Assembly (NCBI RefSeq): GCF_021646545.1 | Contig: NZ_JAKIRP010000017.1 | Coordinates: forward strand, 62,001 to 126,000 | Length of the DNA: 64,000 nt | Origin: Chitinophaga filiformis | GTDB taxonomy: Bacteria > Bacteroidota > Bacteroidia > Chitinophagales > Chitinophagaceae | Direction of reading: 5' to 3' | Shown here: positions 42,972 to 51,181 of the stretch, piece after piece | Position numbering within the stretch: the first letter of the stretch is position 1 | Layout of the letters: every line of letters begins with the position of its first letter | Position numbers and translations under genes: made by a program | The notes under the pieces: generated by a model | The model's input: the letters and a program-made list of their open reading frames with translations, nothing else | Database searches by the model: none | What the model was told of the DNA's origin: nothing

Positions 42972-43586
42972 ATGCCAGATCATATTTCAGCGCCATTCAT
43001 CCCGGTGCAATATACAGGAGAAGAAACGGAAACGTCCGCAGAAAGGCAGGCGGGCAATGAACAGGCCGCTGTTGCAATTTTTGAGCGTGCTGTCAGAAGG
43101 CTGCAGAATATTAACGGGTGGGGAAAATTATGTGGAGCTTTATCTTCAGAATTTCAGCTGGTGGATAAACTGGGCGAAGAGGTGGATGGCCCTGCAAGTG
43201 CCGGTTTGTATATCCGTATTGATATACCTGGGCCGGGCAACAGTGTGGGTAAGGGTTACGACTGGGTGTTGATAGAACAGCTGGAAGACGTGCGGCTGAA
43301 TGACCGGCAACAGGTATTTTTTATCAGGGCAAGGCCTACAGGCCATCCTTTGCAGAAACATGCCGGTACAGCCCATTTCCTGAAAGAAGAAGCTACCAGT
43401 TCTTTTGTGATCACCAGGGATAGTGAAGAGGTGACAGCTACCGTATACGGCAGGAATGAAGTGCCAAATACGGATGCGCAGGAAATGAAGGATAAAATCC
43501 GTAATGCGGTGATAGGGGCAGGAGGAGCTATAGGCATTTCGAAACTGCAGTGGAAGGCGCTGGTGAAATCGCTGCTGGAAGATTAA
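42972..43586 (+). CDS. conserved hypothetical protein
   Basis: 204 residues with no signal peptide and no recognised domain. An Ala/Glu-rich N-terminus is followed by a mixed alpha/beta central part (SAGLYIRIDIPGPGNSVGKGYDWVLIEQLEDV, QVFFIRARPTGHPL, FLKEEATSSFVITRDSEEVTATVYGRNEVPN) and a Gly-rich C-terminus AGGAIGISKLQWKALVK. I do not recognise it. It is divergent from acetate kinase by 57 bases and is followed by a bidirectional terminator. Confidence 0.7.
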   Translation: MPDHISAPFIPVQYTGEETETSAERQAGNEQAAVAIFERAVRRLQNINGWGKLCGALSSEFQLVDKLGEEVDGPASAGLYIRIDIPGPGNSVGKGYDWVLIEQLEDVRLNDRQQVFFIRARPTGHPLQKHAGTAHFLKEEATSSFVITRDSEEVTATVYGRNEVPNTDAQEMKDKIRNAVIGAGGAIGISKLQWKALVKSLLED

Positions 43587-43611
43587 TACCAAAGTGCCAA
43601 ATTCACGGCAA

Positions 43612-43649
43612 TAAAAAAAGCCGCCTCAGCTATATTCTGAAGACGGCTT
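43612..43649 (-). terminator. terminator of the WG-repeat gene
   Basis: On the minus strand AAGCCG-t-CTTCAG and CTGAGG-CGGCTT pair with one bulge, followed by a T-run (43618-43612). It serves both convergent genes but has the T-run only on the minus side. Confidence 0.6.
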
Positions 43650-43671
43650 GCCTGTATGATCGTTGAAGCAA

Positions 43672-44916
43672 CTATTCTTTATATCCCGGGATATAGATTT
43701 CGCCGCTTGTTTTGTCCATATAACCTCTTGTGCCACTGGCCACCTGTACCAGCAACGCCTGGCGATTCACATCTTCGTCAATTACGCGTGCCAGGACCGG
43801 CTTTTTCAGTTCTTTCATTGATTCGGCCGGAATTACACCCACCCTGTTGCCTACTTTCGTTTCTACGAAGGCATAGTGGCCGATGTTGTCTTCACGGTAG
43901 GTCACGTCATCATAGATCAATGGGATAAGTACATTGCCTTTCATATCGATCACACCTGCCTTGCCATTTTTTACCGCTTTGATCTTACCCGGATATTTGG
44001 CCAGGCCTGCACGATAGGACATATATTCCAGCTGCGTATACCCGTTAATGTCGATACTGTCCAGCACTTTCGGCTGCTGAAACACGCGTTCTTCCAGTGT
44101 GACCCTCCATTTTTCATTTGCCAGCTTATAAATATGCAGGTCTTTTTTGGAATCATCTTTCAGGCTGCCCGCTGAACTGGTTTTATTCATATCATCTTCC
44201 ACCTTTTTCGCTGCCTTTGTCACTGCAGCAGATGCTGGTCTGCCGCTGGCGTCAAAATAAACCACACGTTCATCTTCAGTGGTAGCTTTGATAAGGTCCT
44301 GTGTACCGTCAGACGCTCCCTTTATTTCGCTATATGTTGCGGGGATGATCTCTTTACCGGTCAGGGCTTCCACTACGCCATATTTATCATCGATGTTGAC
44401 GATCACATAATCCTTCAATGACTTTTCATCGAAAAATTCTGCATCGTCATAAGGGAATTTTTTAGAGACTGGTTCACCGGTGGTCATATTTACAATTCCT
44501 ACAGAACCCTCTTTTTTAGCCAGCAGGAGGTTCGCTGTTTTAGACATTGGCGTCATACCGGGCAATTCAAATACAAGCGTTCCTTTTTGTTTACCTGTAG
44601 AAGGGTCCAGCAGGATATAACCTTTCTGTACTTTGGCGATGGCCATACCATTTGGCGATACAAAAGGCATATCATTGTAGGAGCAGGGATATACAATTCT
44701 GCCGGAAGAGTGTATCAATCCCACTTTTTTATTATTCTCAACCCGTGCATATTCACCTTCAAACAGGTGTATACTGTCGAACTGAGGTTCTATTACAACC
44801 GCATGTTTTTTATTGGTAAGCCCCCATTTGTTTTTTTCTGCATAGGGATATAGACCATCCTGTGCATTGCACCAGGCACTGATCAGCAGAACAGGCAGGA
44901 AGAATATGGCTTTCAT
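43672..44916 (-). CDS. WG-repeat exported protein
   Basis: 414 residues with signal peptide MKAIFFLPVLLISAWCNAQ. The rest holds repeated WG units, each a short beta segment with W or a G pair: NKWGLTNKKHAVVIEPQFDSI, NKKVGLIHSSGRIVYPCSYND, EGSVGIVNMTTGEPV, DKYGVVEALTGKEIIPATYSEI, GKAGVIDMKGNVLIPLIYDDV, GTRGYMDKTSGEIYIPG. WG repeats form beta-propeller or solenoid-like structures; the role here is unknown. It may be periplasmic or surface exposed. Single gene. Confidence 0.8.
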   Translation of the reverse strand: MKAIFFLPVLLISAWCNAQDGLYPYAEKNKWGLTNKKHAVVIEPQFDSIHLFEGEYARVENNKKVGLIHSSGRIVYPCSYNDMPFVSPNGMAIAKVQKGYILLDPSTGKQKGTLVFELPGMTPMSKTANLLLAKKEGSVGIVNMTTGEPVSKKFPYDDAEFFDEKSLKDYVIVNIDDKYGVVEALTGKEIIPATYSEIKGASDGTQDLIKATTEDERVVYFDASGRPASAAVTKAAKKVEDDMNKTSSAGSLKDDSKKDLHIYKLANEKWRVTLEERVFQQPKVLDSIDINGYTQLEYMSYRAGLAKYPGKIKAVKNGKAGVIDMKGNVLIPLIYDDVTYREDNIGHYAFVETKVGNRVGVIPAESMKELKKPVLARVIDEDVNRQALLVQVASGTRGYMDKTSGEIYIPGYKE

Positions 44917-44984
44917 AAAGTATAGGTTTGGTGTGTAGCAAATATAACGTTTTTGTTCAATATATTCAGCTTCTCTTTAATGTG

Positions 44985-45015
44985 TTGGTATGTTAAAGAG
45001 TAGAAGGTATATTTG
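44985..45015 (+). promoter_or_regulatory. promoter of the small gene at 45033
   Basis: TTG 44985-44987, 20 bases, then TATATTTG 45008-45015, an exact match to TTG-N19/20-TAnnTTTG. The ATG at 45033 is 17 bases on, implying a very short leader. Confidence 0.6.
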
Positions 45016-45032
45016 CGACCGAATACAGCAAA

Positions 45033-45338
45033 ATGAAACATCTATCCGCTTTCGAAGGATGGGTAAGCCAGGTAATAAAAACTGTACAAATGAGAATTAG
45101 CGAACAGGCGTTATTAGTAATTGAGCAACTGAAACAGGCCCTTAGCGATACAGAAGTAGCTAGCATCATATCTGCATTTGCAGAAAACACAGCGAACAAC
45201 AGAATATATTTCGAGCGGCTCGAAACGCTCATTGAAAATATCTCTCCTCTGGAATGCAACAGTCAGCAATGGCGTAATTTCAGGATTGCCCGCATCAGCA
45301 TGGGCCGTCTGTTCACGCTGGACGCAGTAAACGCCTGA
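45033..45338 (+). CDS. small hypothetical helical protein
   Basis: 101 residues from ATG 45033; the clean promoter just upstream (44985-45015) decides the start over an internal Met at 45090. Predicted mostly helical (QALLVIEQLKQALSDTEVASIISAFAENTANNRIYFERLETLIENISPLE). There is no signal peptide, no membrane helix and no family I know. It stands alone between the WG gene and the serine hydrolase, which converges with its end. Confidence 0.55.
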   Translation: MKHLSAFEGWVSQVIKTVQMRISEQALLVIEQLKQALSDTEVASIISAFAENTANNRIYFERLETLIENISPLECNSQQWRNFRIARISMGRLFTLDAVNA

Positions 45339-45343
45339 TAGCA

Positions 45344-46573
45344 TTACTGTCTGAAGGCGGCAAGGATATGTCTGATCATATCATCCATGGATTTATTTTC
45401 TATCCATCTCACGACAGCAACAAGTTCATGACCGGGGTCTATGTAGATGAGGTTTGTACCGTTACCGATATGTACAAATGCATCTGCAGGAGCGCTGGGA
45501 AGTAATTCCTTGCCTGTATTCAGGAACCAGTTCATATACCCGTATGTTGGTTTAGCTGTAGTAGGTGTGAGGGATTGTTTTACCCATTTTTCGGAGATGA
45601 GTTGTTTTCCGTTCCAGTTACCCTTGTGTAGTGTGAGCAGGCCGAAACGGGCCATATCATAGGCATGGATGAACATTCCGCCGCCCCAGTGTCCGCCGCC
45701 ACTGACAGATTGTACGGCACTGCCATCCAGTACGATCCAGGAATTGCGGTAGCCATTCCATCTCCAGGTATTGGAAGCGCCTATTTCATCCATGATATTT
45801 GTTTTCAGCACCTGGGGCAATGGTTTACGCCATACGCTGGTAGCGGCAAGGGCGAGGGCGTTTACTCTTACGTCATTATATTTCCATACAGCACCAGGTA
45901 CATTCCGCTTTCTTGTCATCCACTCTGACGCATTTCCCTCCGGTCTGTCAGCCCAATCAGGTTTACCCCATAATGTGCCTTCCCAGTCGCTTGTTTGCCG
46001 TAACATAACATCCCAGGTCAGTACACTATTATGTGGGCCTGCAAACGGGTATATCAACTGTGGTTGTCCCAGTTGCTCTGCGCCCGGACCGATGGCTACA
46101 GGATTATATACTTCAATGGGCGGCACATAATGTGACACGGTATCCTGTACACTGCGGATAAGACCTTTATCGACTGCCAATCCCACCACTACAGAAAGAA
46201 AACTTTTGGTGACACTGTGTGTCATGTCCACGCGTGTTGGTTCGCCCCATTCTGCCACGATATAACCTTTATAAACAATTACACCAGTGGCGTCCCCTCT
46301 GGTGGAGAAAGGGCCGATACCTGTGCTGAACGGTTCTTTTCCGAAACTCAGTGCCTGTGCTATCTCCATGTTACGGGGTGCTTTGGTTTCATTGTCTTTC
46401 GCAAACTGTATGGCAGCTGCCAGTTTTGCAGTATCCAGTCCAAGATCGGCGGGCGAGCGGTGTTGCCAGACATCTTTTGCGGGAAAATATACCGCATTTT
46501 TACTGGTCTTTGATTGTGCGGAAAGCGGTGTGGTAGCACTTAACAGCAATAGAGAGAGCAACAGGTGTTTCAT
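45344..46573 (-). CDS. serine hydrolase of the beta-lactamase (class C/EstB) family
   Basis: 409 residues, signal peptide MKHLLLSLLLLSATTPLSAQ. Active-site SxxK is SVTK (Ser120, Lys123), the second motif Y-x-N is YNDVRVN (about 222) and a later SGGGHWGGGMF stretch likely lines the pocket. Proteins like this are peptidases, esterases or penicillin-recognising hydrolases; no specific activity can be assigned. It is exported to the periplasm. Confidence 0.85.
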   Translation of the reverse strand: MKHLLLSLLLLSATTPLSAQSKTSKNAVYFPAKDVWQHRSPADLGLDTAKLAAAIQFAKDNETKAPRNMEIAQALSFGKEPFSTGIGPFSTRGDATGVIVYKGYIVAEWGEPTRVDMTHSVTKSFLSVVVGLAVDKGLIRSVQDTVSHYVPPIEVYNPVAIGPGAEQLGQPQLIYPFAGPHNSVLTWDVMLRQTSDWEGTLWGKPDWADRPEGNASEWMTRKRNVPGAVWKYNDVRVNALALAATSVWRKPLPQVLKTNIMDEIGASNTWRWNGYRNSWIVLDGSAVQSVSGGGHWGGGMFIHAYDMARFGLLTLHKGNWNGKQLISEKWVKQSLTPTTAKPTYGYMNWFLNTGKELLPSAPADAFVHIGNGTNLIYIDPGHELVAVVRWIENKSMDDMIRHILAAFRQ

Positions 46574-46862
46574 TTAGGTAAGATAGTGATCTTTCTGATA
46601 TGTTATATATCGTCAAATCACCGGAATAATTGCGATATATGGTCACAGTGTCATCTTGGCATAGTCTCAACTAATTGTTAATCAGTTTGTTATTGAATGG
46701 AACACTTTTTAGTATAGAGACGTGGCCATGGCATCTGGCAGTTCTATTTCCTGTGTGGGCAATTACTTGCCTGTTCAGCAACAACTATAGCTACAGATAA
46801 TGTGTGCACGTAATTGGAGTTTATAAACAACAGATCAGTAAAAAGATTAACCGGCTAAGACT
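46574..46862. other. intergenic stretch before the quinone-oxidoreductase gene
   Basis: Holds no gene. It is AT-rich with an AACTAATTGTT near 46670 and several TTTGTT stretches, but no clear TTG-N19-TAnnTTTG. No terminator is visible for the gene on its left. Confidence 0.4.
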
Positions 46863-47858
46863 ATGAAAAATGATCACATGCACGCGCTCATTCTGGAGAA
46901 TTATGGCGACCCGTTTGTATATGCGCAAATAGACAGGCCCAAACCAGATCATGGCGAAGTATTGGTAAGAGTAAAGGCCAGTGGTTTAAATCCGCTGGAC
47001 GCGAAAATTAAAGCAGGGCAGGCAGAATTAGTGAAACAGCCATTACCTGCTATTCTGGGGATTGATATGGCGGGCATAGTAGTGGAAGTCGGTGAAGGTG
47101 TGACAGGCTTTGCTCCGGGCGACAAAGTGTATGGCATGACCGGAGGTGTAGCCGGATTACAGGGCTCCCTGGCAGAGTACGTGGCTGTGGATGCAGAACT
47201 GATTGCCAGGAAACCGGTCAACCTTACGATGCGGGAAGCTGCCGCCATCCCACTGGGATTCATTACCGCCTGGGAAGGACTGGTAGATAAGGCGAAAGTA
47301 TTTGCCGGACAGAAAGTACTCATACATGGCGGTTCCGGAGGAGTAGGACAAATGGCCATACAGATCGCAGTTGCCTTTGGTGCTGATGTATATGCTACTG
47401 ACAATGATGGTAAGAAAGCAGTGGTTGAATGGCTGGGAGCTACATATATCGACTACGAAACTATGAGCGTGGCCCAATATGTGGATAACTACACTCATAG
47501 AGCGGGTTTTGATATTGTATTTGATACCGTAGGCGGCGCTACGCTGGATGCTTCCTTTGAGGCTGTAAAGCCGATAGACGGACATGTGATCAGTTCTCTG
47601 GGATGGGGTTCACATAGCCTGGCTCCATTATCTTCGAAAGGAGCTACCTATTCGGGCGTCTTCACATTATTGCCTATGCTCACAGGCATGGGAAGAGAAC
47701 ATCACGCTGCCATCTTAAGGGAAGCAACGAGGATGGCGGAAGCAGGTCAGATATTACCACTGCTGGATCCCCGTCACTTTCATCTGCAGACGGCAGAACA
47801 GGCGCATACGCTTATCGTAAATCGCACGGCGACGGGTAAGATCGTGGTGGAGATATAG
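46863..47858 (+). CDS. quinone oxidoreductase-like zinc-independent MDR protein
   Basis: 331 residues from ATG 46863 (another in-frame Met at 46878). GroES-like N-terminal domain (EVLVRVKASGLNPLDAKIKAGQ) and Rossmann domain with HGGSGGVGQMAIQIAVAFGADV (about 157). The zinc-binding Cys/His set of alcohol dehydrogenases is missing, as in NADPH:quinone reductases (QOR). It probably reduces quinones or activated alkenes. It is followed by the minisatellite array at 47981. Confidence 0.85.
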   Translation: MKNDHMHALILENYGDPFVYAQIDRPKPDHGEVLVRVKASGLNPLDAKIKAGQAELVKQPLPAILGIDMAGIVVEVGEGVTGFAPGDKVYGMTGGVAGLQGSLAEYVAVDAELIARKPVNLTMREAAAIPLGFITAWEGLVDKAKVFAGQKVLIHGGSGGVGQMAIQIAVAFGADVYATDNDGKKAVVEWLGATYIDYETMSVAQYVDNYTHRAGFDIVFDTVGGATLDASFEAVKPIDGHVISSLGWGSHSLAPLSSKGATYSGVFTLLPMLTGMGREHHAAILREATRMAEAGQILPLLDPRHFHLQTAEQAHTLIVNRTATGKIVVEI

Positions 47859-47980
47859 ATTTGTTTAGAGTTATTTATATGGATCGGGTGCGGTATGAGA
47901 TAATCGCACCCGATCCTTTTTTTATTGTATTGATATTGGGGGAGGCTCGTTAGGTACCGGGGGAATATGCTATCATGGGT

Positions 47981-48263
47981 GAAACGACGCGTTGCAAACA
48001 CGAAATCCGGGGGGAAACGACGCGTTGCAAACACGAAACCCGGGGGAAACGTCGCGTTGCAAACACGAAATCCGGGGGGAAACGTCGCGTTGCAAACACG
48101 GACCCGGGGAAACGTCGCGTTGCAAACACGGACCCGGGGGAAACGTCGCGTTGCAAACACGGACCCGGGGTTGAAACCCCGCGTTGCAAACACGAAACCC
48201 GGGGGGAAACCCTGCGTTACAAACACGGACCCGGGGTTGAAACCCCGCGCTACAAACACTGGG
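47981..48263. repeat. spacer-less tandem array of ~30-33-bp units
   Basis: Nine units starting GAAACGTCGCGTTGCAAACA or close variants, each ending in ACCCGGGG or ATCCGGGG with 1-3 bases of length change. Units are nearly identical head to tail with no unique spacer, so it is a minisatellite and not a CRISPR array. On the other strand it shares the core TGTTTGTAGCGCGGGG (with TTTCAACCCCGGG) with the repeats at 26394 and 26530. Open frames across it encode only repeats and are not genes. Confidence 0.85.
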
Positions 48264-48284
48264 ACTCCTAGCGGAGTCCTATTG
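48262..48284. terminator. hairpin at the end of the array
   Basis: GGACTCC, TAGC, GGAGTCC then TATTGTG. It lies between two convergent genes; a short T/G-rich tail makes it a weak terminator. Confidence 0.45.
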
Positions 48285-48324
48285 TGTTTTGTTAATGCCG
48301 TTTGTTATAAACACCGTGGAGGGG

Positions 48325-49056
48325 TTAGCTGAGGGCATCGTGAAAAATGATGCCTAACGTGTGCCTGTGGCCACTGTGAAGAGGGCTGACCCCGTGTTTC
48401 ATATTTACCCGGTAGTATCCGCGGCTGCCTTTGGCGGGGCGGAAGTTGGTAGTGAAGAGTAGCATATCACCTCTTTGGGGTTGTAGTACGTTGGCTTTGG
48501 ACTGTGCTCTGGGGATCTGTTCTGTCAAGACAAATTCTCCGCCTGTATAATCCTCTCCGGGCTCATTAAGGAACAGTACGGCCTGCATGGGAAACCATAC
48601 ATCGCCATAGAGATCCTGGTGTAAGGTGTTAAATCCACCGGCGCCATATTTTAATATGAGGATGGTGGGCTTATCCTGTCCCTTTTCCCGGCAGCGTTGC
48701 TTTAATTCTTCGTGTACGGCTGGGAACTGCTGTTCGATCTGTAATACCTCCATCCATTTATTGGCAATGGGCGCCAGATGGCTATAAACTGTCTCTCTTA
48801 TCTGTGTAATGAGGTCGGGCAGGGGATACCGGAAGTATTTATATTCTCCTGCACCGAAACGGTAGCGCTCCATGGAGATCGTTTTGCGATAAGTATTGTC
48901 TGCGTTGTAGGCCGTGATGAGATCGTCACATTCCTGCCGGGTCAGTACCCCGGTGACCAATGCATATCCCTGCTCATGCATATTTATCGTTACCTGTTGC
49001 CAGTCCTTTTCCTGCAGGCGTGCTGCTATTGTTTTCATGATCCTGTTTTCTGGCAA
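48325..49056 (-). CDS. 2OG-Fe(II) oxygenase
   Basis: 243 residues (alternative start MKTIA at 49038). Fold of prolyl-4-hydroxylase-like enzymes: an iron motif HQDLYGDVW (His about 143) and distal His in GHRHTLGIIFHDA, with a probable 2-oxoglutarate-binding Arg in GHRHT. YGAGGFNTLHQD and QAVLFLNEP are also typical of the family. It hydroxylates an unknown protein or small-molecule substrate using O2 and 2-oxoglutarate. The codons at the 3' end abut the repeat array but are not part of it. Confidence 0.85.
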   Translation of the reverse strand: MPENRIMKTIAARLQEKDWQQVTINMHEQGYALVTGVLTRQECDDLITAYNADNTYRKTISMERYRFGAGEYKYFRYPLPDLITQIRETVYSHLAPIANKWMEVLQIEQQFPAVHEELKQRCREKGQDKPTILILKYGAGGFNTLHQDLYGDVWFPMQAVLFLNEPGEDYTGGEFVLTEQIPRAQSKANVLQPQRGDMLLFTTNFRPAKGSRGYYRVNMKHGVSPLHSGHRHTLGIIFHDALS

Positions 49057-49223
49057 AAGTAGGGCAGGGGGCAGGGCTGGAAAACCCGGAACTTGCTTTT
49101 CCCGGGAGGGAGATCAGGCCATTGTTTGAATTTTACAAGTATCGGTTTGTTTCGTGTAAGAAACGGGAGAAATCGGCGAACTAAATTTGCTGAAAGACTC
49201 ATGAAGGTTTTTTAGCATGGAAT

Positions 49224-49237
49224 TACCCCTATAGTAC
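49224..49237. promoter_or_regulatory. shared 14-base motif upstream of the AraC gene
   Basis: TACCCCTATAGTAC, 32 bases before the AraC gene ATG. The same 14-mer occurs at 16302-16315 at the edge of hairpin 2, with no gene common to both sites. Confidence 0.3.
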
Positions 49238-49268
49238 AGATCATTTCATTAAGTTAATAACGTAGCTC

Positions 49269-50180
49269 ATGCAAACACAAACGTTGGAAGAATTTTACCA
49301 GAGCAAAACGATAGCAATACCCGCTAACCTCCAGAGGGAAGTAGGGCATTTTAATGTGTTTACTTTAGAGGATCATTTGGGGGAGAATGCACCCCGTTAC
49401 AGTCGCAGGGCATTTTATAAGATCAGTCTTTCCCGTGGCCGGGGTTTCTATCACTATGCAGATAAAACAACGGAAGTATCCGGCACTACGCTGATGTTTT
49501 TTAATCCGCAGGTGCCCTATACCTGGCATTCCTTATCTAAAGATACGACTGGCTTTTTCTGCATTTTTAAGGAGGGTTTTTTCTCAGAAAGAATGCGTGG
49601 GAGTATCAGCGATTTTCCCATGTTTGCGCGGGATGGCAAACCAGCTTATTTCCTCAATGAAAAGCAGGATGCAGAAGTGAGCGCCATCTTTAGAAAGATG
49701 CTGGACGAGATTAAGTCTGATTATGTGTATAAGTATGACCTGCTGACAAACTATGTAGCAGAAGTCATTCATTATGCGTTGAAGTTATCTCCTTCAGAGA
49801 AATTGTATCATCACAGTGATGCAAAGTCACGTATTACTTCCGTATTCACAGAATTGCTGGAGCGCCAGTTTCCGATCGAGTCACCTGATCAGCGTTTTGA
49901 ATTGCGTTCAGCCAACGATTTCGCACGGCAGTTATCTATTCATGTGAATCATTTGAACAGAGCAGTGAAGGAGACTACAGGCCGTACCACTACTGAGCAT
50001 ATTTTTGAACGCCTGGCCAGTGAAGCGAAGACACTGTTGAAACATACGGATTGGAATATTTCGGAGATTAGCTACTGTCTTGGTTTTGAGGAACCTGCAC
50101 ACTTCAATAAGTTTTTCAGGAGACTGGTGTCTACGACGCCATCTGCATATAGGGCGGTAGAGTTTTTTCCGAATGTTTGA
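49269..50180 (+). CDS. AraC-family transcriptional regulator
   Basis: 303 residues. The N-terminal cupin sensor (VGHFNVFTLEDH, GRGFYHYADKTTEVSGTTLMFFNPQVPYTW) leads to a double HTH with SANDFARQLSIHVNHLNRAVKETTG and ISYCLGFEEPAHFNKFFRRLVSTTPSAYR. It is followed by the SDR gene at 50259, in front of which are two direct repeats TTGAAAG-N14-TTGAAAG with a TAACTTTG box, so it likely activates that gene. It is also the closest relative of the truncated sensor in the chimera at 51182. Confidence 0.88.
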   Translation: MQTQTLEEFYQSKTIAIPANLQREVGHFNVFTLEDHLGENAPRYSRRAFYKISLSRGRGFYHYADKTTEVSGTTLMFFNPQVPYTWHSLSKDTTGFFCIFKEGFFSERMRGSISDFPMFARDGKPAYFLNEKQDAEVSAIFRKMLDEIKSDYVYKYDLLTNYVAEVIHYALKLSPSEKLYHHSDAKSRITSVFTELLERQFPIESPDQRFELRSANDFARQLSIHVNHLNRAVKETTGRTTTEHIFERLASEAKTLLKHTDWNISEISYCLGFEEPAHFNKFFRRLVSTTPSAYRAVEFFPNV

Positions 50181-50204
50181 AAGTGATAAGTATCGCATTG
50201 AAAG
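50177..50204. promoter_or_regulatory. direct-repeat operator for AraC
   Basis: TTGAAAG at 50177-50183 and again at 50198-50204, spaced by 21 bases (two turns of helix), each followed by variations of ATAA. The first half overlaps the end of the AraC gene. The second half lies 35 bases before the TAACTTTG box, an activator-like place. Confidence 0.55.
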
Positions 50205-50232
50205 GTATAATGAGCGCGTCTGTTAGTCATAG

Positions 50233-50240
50233 TAACTTTG
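50233..50240 (+). promoter_or_regulatory. -7 box of the SDR gene
   Basis: TAACTTTG matches TAnnTTTG exactly and is 19 bases before the ATG at 50259. There is no TTG at the usual -33, as expected for an activator-dependent promoter. Confidence 0.55.
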
Positions 50241-50258
50241 TATCAAACAAAAAAAATC

Positions 50259-51101
50259 ATGGAACAGAAAAAAGTTTGGTTTGTAACAGGCGCCTCTAAA
50301 GGATTGGGCCTCTCTATTGTAAAACAGTTACTGGCGCAGGGATTACCGGTGGCAGCAACTTCCAGAAGTGTTGATGCACTCAGTAAAGCAGTAGGTAGTG
50401 ATGATAATTTCCTTCCACTCAATGTGGATCTTACTTCTGAGAAAAGTGTAGCAGATGCGGTTGATGCAACCGTGAAAAAATTTGGTCGTATAGATGTAGT
50501 AGTAAACAATGCAGGCTACGGTTTGCTGGGTGCATTGGAAGAACTGACAGATGAGGAAAGTCGCGAGAACTTTAATGTGAACGTTTTCGGAGTATTGAAC
50601 GTGATCAGGAAAGCCTTACCTTATCTTAGAAAACAGGGATCCGGACATATTATCAACATTTCTTCCATTGCCGGTTTCGTTGGTTCCTTCCCTGGATTTG
50701 GCATTTATTGCGCTACCAAGTTTGCACTGGATGGTTTCAGTGAAGCATTAGCTGAAGAAGTGAAGCCAATGGGCATACATACAACGATTGTAGGTCCGGG
50801 ATATTTCAGAACAAATTTCCTGACTAATGATTCACTGGTAACGCCAAAGAACGTTATACAGGAATATACTACCGTTCGTGAATCGCAGCATGCGCACCAG
50901 CATTCATACAATGGCAACCAGGCCGGCGATCCTGAGAAGGGAGCAGCAGCTATTATTCGCATCGCAAGCGAACAACAGCCACCATTACACTTGTTCCTGG
51001 GAGAAGATGCGTATAACCTGGCGTACAAAAAAATGGAAGCGCTAAAGACAGAACTGGAAAGCTGGAAAGAACTGACGGTGTCAACAGCTATTGAAGCATA
51101 A
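50259..51101 (+). CDS. short-chain dehydrogenase/reductase, AraC-linked
   Basis: 280 residues from ATG 50259. SDR fold: cofactor motif VTGASKGLGLSIVKQ (about 10-24), VVNNAGYG, NISSIAGF and active-site YCATK (about 155). Reduces or oxidises an unknown carbonyl compound with NAD(P)H. The AraC gene before it and the chimeric AraC-sensor/Atu4866 gene after it suggest a small-molecule response module. Confidence 0.88.
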   Translation: MEQKKVWFVTGASKGLGLSIVKQLLAQGLPVAATSRSVDALSKAVGSDDNFLPLNVDLTSEKSVADAVDATVKKFGRIDVVVNNAGYGLLGALEELTDEESRENFNVNVFGVLNVIRKALPYLRKQGSGHIINISSIAGFVGSFPGFGIYCATKFALDGFSEALAEEVKPMGIHTTIVGPGYFRTNFLTNDSLVTPKNVIQEYTTVRESQHAHQHSYNGNQAGDPEKGAAAIIRIASEQQPPLHLFLGEDAYNLAYKKMEALKTELESWKELTVSTAIEA

Positions 51102-51181
51102 ACAGCAAGGGCTTTCCTCTTATCATTTGTTGTATGGCAGATTAGCGAGGGAAGATTTAACGCCGATAATCTGAAGAAGAG

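Noticed and set aside
47981..48263. CRISPR array
   Set aside because: The units are continuous and nearly identical through their whole length; there are no unique spacers and no cas genes nearby.
47780..48332. Protein-coding genes across the minisatellite on either strand
   Set aside because: Open frames exist only because the unit lacks stops; the products are pure repeats (NVALQTR, FATRRFP) with no start signals.
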